Origin: Brevibacillus sedimenti
GTDB taxonomy: Bacteria; Bacillota; Bacilli; Brevibacillales; Brevibacillaceae
Assembly: GCF_020923495.1 (NCBI RefSeq)
Contig: NZ_CP064048.1
Span: 1,614,501-1,678,500, forward strand
Length of the DNA stretch: 64,000 bases
Reading direction: 5' to 3'
A model generated the notes under the pieces. The model searched no databases. It was not told the DNA's origin and saw only the letters and a list, made by a program, of their open reading frames with translations. Each line of letters opens with the position of its first letter. Position 1 is the stretch's first letter. Positions 58,062 to 64,000 of the stretch are shown here, piece after piece. Made by a program: the position numbers and the translations under genes.

Positions 58062-59404
58062 GGGTCTGTCAATGATTTTGTGTAAACTCCAATAGCCGTT
58101 AGGCTCAGCGGAGATATGGTTGAACTCGCTCCGGAAACTGAACGGACAGTTGTAACAGAATTTGGCCCCAGTTCTGAACTCTCCCCGTCCACTTTCGTAA
58201 CACATCCATGGTTGCCAGGTAGAGCATTTTGAGCAGGGCTTCGTCTGTAGGGAAAATGGCTTTTCCTTTGGTGACTTTTCTCAGTTGGCGATGGTAGCTC
58301 TCAATGACATTGGTTGTGTAGATCAGTTTGCGAATTTCGGGTGAGTACTTGAAGAAGGTGGAGATTTCCGCCCAGTTCGTACGCCAGGAACGGACAATAA
58401 GGGGGTACTTTTGTCCCCACGTCTGCTCGAATTGATTCAGTTCTTCCAAGGCGGCCTCTTCCGTGGCCGCTTTATAAATCGGCTGCAGGGCCGACGTGAT
58501 CTTCTTGATGTCTTTGTAGGAAACGTATTTGATCGAGTTGCGAATCTGGTGGATGATGCACTTCTGGATTTCCGTGATGGGATAGCAAGCGGAAATGGCC
58601 TCGGAGAAGCCGCGAAGATTGTCCACACAGGTAATGAGGATGTCTTGCACGCCCCGGTTTTTCAACTCGTTTACGACATGAAGCCAGAACTTTGCCGATT
58701 CATTTTCCCCGATCCAGATGCCAAGTACATCTTTGTGGCCTTCCAAGTCAATGCCAATGGCCATGTAGGCGGCTTTGTTGACGATGGCACCGTCTTGTTT
58801 CACCTTGAAGTGAATGGCATCCAGGAACACGACCGCATATACAGCCTGCAAAGGACGGTTTTGCCATTCTTTGATCAGCGGGACGATCTTGTTGGTCACG
58901 TTGGAGATGAGGGTAGGAGAAACCTCGATGCCGTAGAGCTGCTGCAGGTGATCCTGAATGTCGCGGGTAGAAACACCCTTGGCATACATGGCAATGATTT
59001 GGTCTTCGATACCCGTCACGTTCGTTTGGTTCTTTTTGACGATGGTCGGCTCAAACTCACCGGCCCGGTCACGCGGAACCTGAATGTCCACATCGCCGTA
59101 CTCGGAACGCACCTTTTTCTTGCTGTAGCCGTTCCGGCTGTTGGTGGTTTTCTTGTTTTTCGTGTCGTGCTTGGCGTAGCCAAGAGATGTCTCCAGTTCG
59201 GCTTCCAGCATCTCTTGAAGGGTGTCGGCAAACAACTCCTTCAGGGCCGATTGGACGTCTTCCACCGATTGCATGTTCTTTTCCTTGATCCACTGCTTGA
59301 GTTGCTCTTTGGTCATCAGGCTCATGGGCTCTCCCAACCTTTCTTAGAATTCATTGTACTCTATTTTGAAGGTTAGGAGTTTACACAAAATAGTTTATAG
59401 ACTC
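58062..59404 (-). mobile_element. IS256-family insertion sequence, 1343 bp
   Basis: The ends are imperfect inverted repeats of about 29 bp that share ATTTTGTGTAAACTCC (58075-58090 and the complement at 59376-59391). The outer ends begin GGGTCTGTC and GAGTCTATA. It carries a single transposase gene and is bracketed by 8-bp direct repeats. This matches the IS256 family (1.3 kb, 8-9 bp duplications). Confidence 0.93.
58105..59325 (-). CDS. IS256-family (mutator type) transposase
   Basis: A 406-residue DDE transposase, apparently intact. RDRAGEFEPTIVKKNQ and GIEDQIIAMYAKGVSTRDIQDHLQQLYGIEVSPTLISNVTNKI are typical of the mutator-type N-terminal half. The first catalytic Asp is in VYAVVFLDAIHFKV and the second in ILITCVDNLRGF. 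The Glu is near TTNVIESYHRQLRKVTK. The ATG at 59325 follows GGGAG; an upstream TTG in frame would add four residues. Confidence 0.95.
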   Translation of the reverse strand: MSLMTKEQLKQWIKEKNMQSVEDVQSALKELFADTLQEMLEAELETSLGYAKHDTKNKKTTNSRNGYSKKKVRSEYGDVDIQVPRDRAGEFEPTIVKKNQTNVTGIEDQIIAMYAKGVSTRDIQDHLQQLYGIEVSPTLISNVTNKIVPLIKEWQNRPLQAVYAVVFLDAIHFKVKQDGAIVNKAAYMAIGIDLEGHKDVLGIWIGENESAKFWLHVVNELKNRGVQDILITCVDNLRGFSEAISACYPITEIQKCIIHQIRNSIKYVSYKDIKKITSALQPIYKAATEEAALEELNQFEQTWGQKYPLIVRSWRTNWAEISTFFKYSPEIRKLIYTTNVIESYHRQLRKVTKGKAIFPTDEALLKMLYLATMDVLRKWTGRVQNWGQILLQLSVQFPERVQPYLR

Positions 59405-59412
59405 GCTTGTTC
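59405..59412. repeat. Target-site duplication, right copy (IS256-type)
   Basis: Exact second copy of GCTTGTTC. Confidence 0.9.
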
Positions 59413-60456
59413 TTCGATGATATGGGAGGAACAATATAAGGAAGTGTATTTTACATAGCCCCCGCACACATATGCCCCATTACGTCTATCAGGTTTGAAG
59501 TGCATACCGCTTTTACAGTCAGCACACTTAGCAATATGAGCAAACAGGCTTTCTTTCCCGTTACTTTTACGCTCGCCTTTCTTTTTCATTAGTTCCTGAA
59601 CGGCTTGAAAGTCATCCTCTGTAATAATGGCAGGGTGGGCATTTTCAATGACAATCTGTTTGTCAGGCTCAACTTTACGTCTAATCTTGTAAAGTTCAGA
59701 TTCAGCTAGAATACCTGTAGTTTCTTCTCGATGGAAGACAAGTTTACCGGTATATACAGGATTAGACAAGATGCCCTTAATAGTATTTTGATGCCATTTT
59801 GTTCCCGCATTAGCCGCCCCGGAAACTGTTCTAGGAGTGGGAACACCTTTCCTCATCAGGTAGTTGCTGATTTTAAACATACCCCAACCTTCATGTAGGT
59901 AGAGTCTGAATATCTCCTTTACTATTGGAGCGGTGGTTTCATCGACTTCTAGCCGTTTGGTAACAGGATTAACAGTGTAACCGTACGGGGGTAATGATAC
60001 TATACGTTTACCTTGTCTAGCACTGGACTGTAAGCCTAGTTTAATCCGTTCAGACAGTTTAGAGTTTTCTTCTTCGGCTAGGATTGCCTTCAAATTAAAC
60101 ATCAGTCTACTTTTGCTTGTTTCAGTGTCGTAGTTATCTTCGGGCAATATCAAACGGATGGAAGTGCTCTCCAATTGATAGGCTATTTCCATACCTTTTC
60201 GAGTGTCTCGCGCTAGACGTGAAACGGATTTAGCAATAACAACGTCAAATTTTTTCTTCTTCGCGTCATCCAATAAGCGTAAAATCTCATTACGATTTTT
60301 CAAACCTGAACCGCTTATTCCATTATCAATGTACTGACCAACAACCGTAAAACCGTTTTCCCTAGCTATGCTTTCTGCAAGGGCAATTTGATTTTGCAGA
60401 CTGTTCTGCTGTTCCTCCCTCCGTGTACTGACACGTGCATAGATAGCACACCTCAT

Positions 60457-60609
60457 CTATTTCGCCACTCCTTTCGTTTCAGAAGGAATGGCATTTGCTC
60501 TATCCTCATCGTAGGGATTCATGATAATTTTGTCAATTTGACCACTTAGTATGGATAGTAAAATGTCCTCAAGGTTAGCTGTTCCCGTAAAGTTTCGTTC
60601 AATTATCAT
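60457..60609 (-). CDS. Small protein coupled to the serine recombinase, 50 residues
   Basis: The frame MIIERNFTGTANLEDILLSILSGQIDKI...TKGVAK ends with a TAG directly followed by the recombinase ATG, so the two are translationally coupled. GGGGGGATG lies ahead of its start. It is soluble and helical in the middle. Small proteins of this shape often sit upstream of large serine recombinases in Firmicute elements, and may be directionality or accessory factors; that role is inferred. Confidence 0.65.
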   Translation of the reverse strand: MIIERNFTGTANLEDILLSILSGQIDKIIMNPYDEDRANAIPSETKGVAK

Positions 60610-61345
60610 TCTTTCATCCCCCCTACAGGGAGTGGTCGTTCCATGTCGGAGAAAAGTTGCGGCAACGAAAAAAGGGAAGGATGTAGTTTTTTGGTGCTTT
60701 ATTCCTATGTATTCTTACAGTCAGTAAGGTAGGTTAAAGTGTGCAACGTGCTACTTAAACAACAACCAATCAAGCTACCATACAGTTAGCAGTCCGTATT
60801 GAAGTACTAGCATTGATTCATCATTTTCCCCACCTTCGGTGGGGGCGCTTATTTTGACTTTTCAAATGGTGGGGTAGCCCTCCGCTTCGCTCCGGTCTAC
60901 ACCCACGGGTTTCGCTTCGCTCACCCAATATCTCTTCTCTGGGCTTTATTTATGATCAAACAAGAGAAAAGGTGGTTTAGGAAACTTTAACTCCCCCCAT
61001 TTTAGGGGGAGAGTAAGGAAACAGGTGGTTTGAGGTTTCCTACATGACATCTGACGTGCCCAGGTACGGCTTTACCACGTGTGTACGGTAAAGTACACTC
61101 TGTCATGACTCCCTCGCCTTTCGACGACCGTGACGGGGCTACAAATGTAGAATCTGGGATAATTTATTTAGCCCTGTACCGTGTGGTATTAAAAGTATTA
61201 AAACCAGTAGTACAGGGACATGCTCCTCTAACGAGCGACACATCGGCAGATTGATGCCGAGACGGTTATTTTACGTGTGCTACCGTAAAACCACGGGGAA
61301 TTTGATATGTTGTTTTTAGTATTCGCCACTCGAAGGCGTTCTCTT
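60610..61345. other. 736-bp non-coding, hairpin-rich region of the mobile element
   Basis: No convincing gene was found on either strand. It contains a UUCG-loop hairpin (CCCCACC TTCG GTGGGGG at 60827-60844). It also has GTGTAC/GTACAC around CGGTAAA (61080-61098), related TACGGTAAA and TACCGTAAA copies near 61085 and 61282, and two GGTGGTTT direct repeats (60971 and 61024). The dense dyads suggest a control, replication or transfer-origin region. Nothing decisive was identified. Confidence 0.5.
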
Positions 61346-61555
61346 TTATCGGTTTAACCGCTTAAACTGTTCAACAGTGTCACAATTAAAGAATTTTAGT
61401 AAATCCGCTTCTTTTACCCTGTAAGAATAAATAGACCTAAGCCTATCATTTGACTCCTTGTAGCTAGGCAATTTATCCAAAACACATAATCTATGAATTT
61501 GTTGAACTGAGCAACCTAAAGACCGCGCAATTTGTTCTAATGTCCATACCTTCAT
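61346..61555 (-). CDS. Small excisionase-like HTH protein, 69 residues
   Basis: The protein MKVWTLEQIARSLGCSVQQIHRLC...SYRVKEADLLKFFNCDTVEQFKRLNR has a winged MerR/excisionase-type fold: a recognition helix (QIARSLGCSVQQIHRLC) and a wing ending YRVKEADLLKFF. The ATG at 61555 follows GGAGTGGAG. Such proteins steer excision (Xis) or regulate element genes. It lies between the recombinase region and the IS21 element, whose insertion is about 90 bases upstream of it and may alter its promoter. Confidence 0.7.
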   Translation of the reverse strand: MKVWTLEQIARSLGCSVQQIHRLCVLDKLPSYKESNDRLRSIYSYRVKEADLLKFFNCDTVEQFKRLNR

Positions 61556-61640
61556 TTTCTCCACTCCAAACGAATGCGATTGCATAGAATAGTAAATTAG
61601 TTCTTTCTCAGCAATCCAAATGACTGAACCGCCCAATTTG

Positions 61641-61645
61641 CAGAG
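61641..61645. repeat. Target-site duplication, left copy (IS21-type)
   Basis: CAGAG, repeated at 63817-63821. Confidence 0.8.
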
Positions 61646-61716
61646 TGTCAACGCCGACTTTATTTTGACCCACCATCGCCGGTTTAGAATTGACCCACCC
61701 GGCGATTTTTTGTTGG

Positions 61717-62484
61717 TTAGGTGGTAGAGGGGGAGCCGTAGGCTCCAGTCCTCATCTTCTCACGAAGTCGGTAACTATTCCCCCTAATATTGACGATGTG
61801 GGAATGGTGTAAGAGCCGATCCAGGATAGCCGTAGCAAGTATCGGATCGCCCATCAGTTCCCCCCATTCACCGAAACTCTTGTTGCTGGTCAACAGAATA
61901 CTCCCTCTCTCGTATCTTGCACTTACTACCTGGAAAAAGAGGTTAGCTGCCAAACTGTCAAACGGTAAGTAACCAATTTCGTCAATAATCAGGAGCTTTG
62001 GTCGAATATAGATGCGTAGGCGTTTATCCAGCCTGTTTTCCGTGTAAGCTTTTCGCAGATCTTCGATGAGTTGCGAGAGACTGACAAAGTAAACGGATAT
62101 CCCTTGCGAGATGGCTTCTACAGCCAACGCCACCGCCAGATGACTTTTTCCTACTCCGGGAGGCCCTAAGAACAAGACATTCTCGTGTCGGGTTACAAAA
62201 GTCATCGTGGCCAGCTCTCGAATCAACCGTTCGTCAATGCTGGGTTGGAAAGCAAAATCGAACTCCTCCAGCGTTTTTCGGTAAGGCAAGTGTGCGAGTT
62301 TGGTGCGTACCTCCATATTCCGTTTTTGACGTTCCGCTATCTCTGCATCTAGAAGCATGTTGAGAAAGGACAGATAGGTGGGCTGTCCATGACTTGCCGC
62401 TTCCAAATGGGCATCCAAGAGTAGAGCCGCTTGCTGAAGCCCAAGTTCCTCAAGACGTAGCCGTGCCTGTTCCAGTTCAATCAT
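61717..62484 (-). CDS. istB: IS21 helper ATPase IstB
   Basis: A 255-residue AAA+ (DnaC-like) ATPase that aids target capture. Walker A is FLGPPGVGKSHLAVAL, Walker B is LLIIDEIGYLPF, and LLTSNKSFGEWGE is the sensor region. The start overlaps the istA stop by 4 bases, typical of IS21. Confidence 0.95.
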   Translation of the reverse strand: MIELEQARLRLEELGLQQAALLLDAHLEAASHGQPTYLSFLNMLLDAEIAERQKRNMEVRTKLAHLPYRKTLEEFDFAFQPSIDERLIRELATMTFVTRHENVLFLGPPGVGKSHLAVALAVEAISQGISVYFVSLSQLIEDLRKAYTENRLDKRLRIYIRPKLLIIDEIGYLPFDSLAANLFFQVVSARYERGSILLTSNKSFGEWGELMGDPILATAILDRLLHHSHIVNIRGNSYRLREKMRTGAYGSPSTT

Positions 62485-63704
62485 GCTCCCACCCCCGTCA
62501 GCTGCTCATAGACATCCAGCGAACGCACTTCCACTTGCTGCGATGAAATCTGTCGGGCTTGCGGACGTGGATAGGCATATCCTTGAGCAGTCGTAAGACC
62601 TGCATACTGGTTTTCACAAAAAACAGTTGCACGGGATCGATAGACCTTTTGGTGTCGAGCAATACATGTGCCGTCGGCCCAGATTTCCACCCACCCATTC
62701 ACTTCTCGCACGGTACCCTCACGTCCACTGTACCTCCATGGAACCCCATATCGTACACCATCGTAGCTAACAAATCCGTCTCGGCTGACCTGTCTCGGTT
62801 CATGCAAGTATTTTTCCCATCGTTCAGCTGAAGGGATAGGCGACAGATTTTCCTCACGGAGTCGGTCGATGGGACGTTCGCCGGTTGTTCCATGAATACG
62901 GCGGTTAATCCGCTCGCACCAGTGTAGGGCTTGTTGATTGAGATCCTGTAAATCAACGAAGCGTTTGCCAGGAAGAAAGTTGTTTTTTACGTATTGAACG
63001 CCTCGTTCCACTTTTCCCTTTGTTTCGGGGCGTCGAACTTTGCATACTTTTGGAACAAGCCCAATCGCTGCAGCAAAGTCGGCAAAAAGCGGATGCCAGC
63101 GAGGTTTTCGATCATCTCCCATGCCCAGTACGACGGTTTTCATCTGGTCGGTCAGCATTACCTTTGGGATGCCCCCAAAATATTCAAAAGCATGAATCAA
63201 GCAACGAAGAAAGCTGTGAATGTCACAACGCTTAGTGAACTCTATATAGGTGGAACGAGAGTACCCCAATACCATGACAAATACCGGCACTTTTCGGACT
63301 GTACCGTCCAAATCTACGTAATCACACAGTCCCCAGTCGACCTGTGCATATTCACCAGGTTTCGTCTCGTAACGAAGAACAGCGGGAACTTGTTTGGGAG
63401 GACGGAAGTCCTTCACATAGTCTTTCAAGATGGTACGTCCCCCGGTATACCCCTTTTCTCGTAGAAGATCGAATAAAACCTCGCAGTTATAGATACCTTC
63501 TTGAAGACGTTCCTGCAGGAACGGTTTATACGGATCAAGCTTGGAACCACGAGATTTACGGGTTCCCTTTTCGGGGGAGAATTCACCCCGGAGATATCGG
63601 CGAACTGTATTTCGAGAATGCCCCGTTAGACGGGCAATTTCACGAATACTCTTGCCTTCTGCCCTCATGGTATGTAACGATATCACTATCCCACTCCTTA
63701 GCAT
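62481..63704 (-). CDS. istA: IS21 transposase IstA
   Basis: A 407-residue DDE transposase. The N-terminal HTH is SIREIARLTGHSRNTVRRYLRGE. The catalytic residues are Asp in EYAQVDWGLCDYV, Asp in MLTDQMKTVVLG and Glu in ETKGKVERGVQYVKNNF. The C-terminal part is a small beta-rich domain (GVRYGVPWRYSGREGTVREV). Confidence 0.94.
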   Translation of the reverse strand: MLRSGIVISLHTMRAEGKSIREIARLTGHSRNTVRRYLRGEFSPEKGTRKSRGSKLDPYKPFLQERLQEGIYNCEVLFDLLREKGYTGGRTILKDYVKDFRPPKQVPAVLRYETKPGEYAQVDWGLCDYVDLDGTVRKVPVFVMVLGYSRSTYIEFTKRCDIHSFLRCLIHAFEYFGGIPKVMLTDQMKTVVLGMGDDRKPRWHPLFADFAAAIGLVPKVCKVRRPETKGKVERGVQYVKNNFLPGKRFVDLQDLNQQALHWCERINRRIHGTTGERPIDRLREENLSPIPSAERWEKYLHEPRQVSRDGFVSYDGVRYGVPWRYSGREGTVREVNGWVEIWADGTCIARHQKVYRSRATVFCENQYAGLTTAQGYAYPRPQARQISSQQVEVRSLDVYEQLTGVGA

Positions 63705-63816
63705 GTGTCTCCCTCCGAAGATTAACTTGGCCGTTAATTACGAAGGGGATATATTCGCTATGGGTGGGTCATTTTCTTTCCGGCGAACCTGGGTCAATTA
63801 TATCCCGGCGGTGACA

Positions 63817-63821
63817 CAGAG
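63817..63821. repeat. Target-site duplication, right copy (IS21-type)
   Basis: CAGAG, identical to 61641-61645. Confidence 0.8.
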
Positions 63822-63828
63822 GGAGAGT

Positions 63829-64000
63829 TTACCGTCCCGAATCCATCGTTGTTAGCCCTCCCCCCTGCTTATGTTGTAGAGGATTATTGCGGCGGGCGTA
63901 CTTCTCTATGCTGTGGAGGGCTATCCTTGTTTTTCCGTTTAAAGTCTTTGACTGTTCTAAATAACCGTATTGACTGAGACGCAATACTTCGGTTTCTGGT
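63829..64000 (-). CDS. Partial excisionase/HTH-like protein (C-terminal end)
   Basis: A minus-strand frame is open from the window end to a TAA at 63829-63831. It reads TEVLRLSQYGYLEQSKTLNGKTRIALHSIEKYARRNN and ends TTMDSGR. The middle (QSKTLNGKTRIALHSIEKY) looks like the wing and last helix of excisionase-type HTH proteins. The N-terminal part is beyond the window. It probably stood directly upstream of the other small HTH gene before the IS21 insertion. Confidence 0.5.
   Translation of the reverse strand, partial: PETEVLRLSQYGYLEQSKTLNGKTRIALHSIEKYARRNNPLQHKQGGGLTTMDSGR

Larger units (their letters stand above)
57570..60456 (-). pseudogene. Large serine recombinase, split by an IS256-type insertion
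   Basis: The N-terminal part (60456 to 59405) has the catalytic Ser10 in AIYARVSTRREEQ and SVSRLARDT. It continues with the recombinase domain (PPYGYTVNPVTKRLEVDE) and a zinc ribbon CADCKSG...YVCGGYVKYTSLYC. The C-terminal part (58061 to 57570) is a long coiled coil (QQNERISKQQQALANKKAEL) and ends LSHPLPLN. The IS between them is flanked by the 8-bp repeat GCTTGTTC. Removing the IS and one repeat joins 348 codons to 163 codons in frame, giving an intact 511-residue integrase. As found, the gene is interrupted, so the element is probably locked in place unless another copy acts in trans. Confidence 0.92.
61646..63816 (-). mobile_element. IS21-family insertion sequence, 2171 bp
   Basis: Both ends start TGTCA(A/C)CGCCG and continue with two copies each of TTGACCCA/TGACCCACC-type repeats, as in the multiple terminal repeats of IS21. 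It encodes istA and istB with a 4-base overlap, and 5-bp direct repeats (CAGAG) flank it. Both genes appear intact. Confidence 0.93.
57563..64000. mobile_element. Left end of an integrated mobile element at rlmCD
   Basis: From the rlmCD stop onward the composition and gene content change: lower GC, a large serine recombinase, a coupled 50-residue protein, small HTH proteins and two insertion sequences. All coding is on the minus strand. The element extends past the window, so cargo and the right end cannot be seen. It could be an ICE, an integrative mobilisable element or a prophage. Confidence 0.75.

Noticed and set aside
57570-58205. An independent 211-residue protein reading from the IS into the recombinase end
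   Set aside because: Its first 48 codons are IS sequence; the rest is the 3' part of the interrupted recombinase.
60827-60844. UUCG-loop hairpin as a terminator of the recombinase region
   Set aside because: No T tract follows on either strand, so it is listed only as part of the structured region.
61002-61106. A 34-codon minus-strand frame with GAGGGAG ahead of its ATG in the mobile element
   Set aside because: Too short, no hydrophobic or domain signature, and it runs through the repeat-rich non-coding block.

Overview
The window is a chromosomal segment of a GC-rich, endospore-forming Bacillales bacterium. The long backbone genes look most like Brevibacillus or a close Paenibacillaceae relative; this is inferred from protein style and gene order, and no search was run. 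Ribosome binding sites are strong AGGAGG types, GTG and TTG starts are common, and intrinsic terminators separate most transcription units. Gene order follows the Bacillus subtilis pur-yerABC-pcrBA-ligA-yerH-gatCAB-dgkB-rlmCD region, with blocks of other genes inserted into it.

Region 1 (1-10.7 kb) is purine biosynthesis: the end of purQ, then purL, purF, purM and purN in tight overlap, closed by a strong terminator. A frameshifted CynX-type MFS gene and a SpoVIF-like sporulation gene separate these from purH-purD, which have their own promoter with PurR-box-like sequences. Region 2 (10.6-13.2 kb) holds two small membrane proteins and the YerA-type adenine deaminase. Region 3 (13.2-31.1 kb) is an inserted transport and regulation block: livHMGF, a secreted hypothetical, azlCD, a MerR-MFS pair, an IclR-controlled polyamine-type ABC transporter with an M20 peptidase, the separately placed livJ, and a two-component system.

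Region 4 (31.1-42.8 kb) returns to the backbone: yerB, yerC, pcrB, (a frameshifted small gene, glpQ, a broken vanW), pcrA, ligA, a BNR-type lipoprotein and camS/yerH. Region 5 (43-57.6 kb) carries a P5C dehydrogenase gene behind a sigma-54 promoter, a PAS-GGDEF diguanylate cyclase, psd, gatCAB, a small AT-rich islet, a NatAB-type exporter, glucokinase, dgkB and rlmCD. The islet encodes a secreted, closticin-574-like bacteriocin candidate and a divergent 57-residue membrane protein.

Region 6 (57.55-64 kb) is the left end of an integrated mobile element. A large serine recombinase gene lies head-on against the 3' end of rlmCD, with a likely attachment site over the rlmCD stop codon. The recombinase is split by an IS256-family element with an 8-bp target duplication. 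An IS21-family element with a 5-bp target duplication sits further in, between two small HTH genes. The element runs off the window.

Three genes are broken by small indels: the MFS gene (G5 run), a small hypothetical gene (A7 run), and vanW (a perfect 5-bp tandem duplication). No tRNA, rRNA or CRISPR array was seen.
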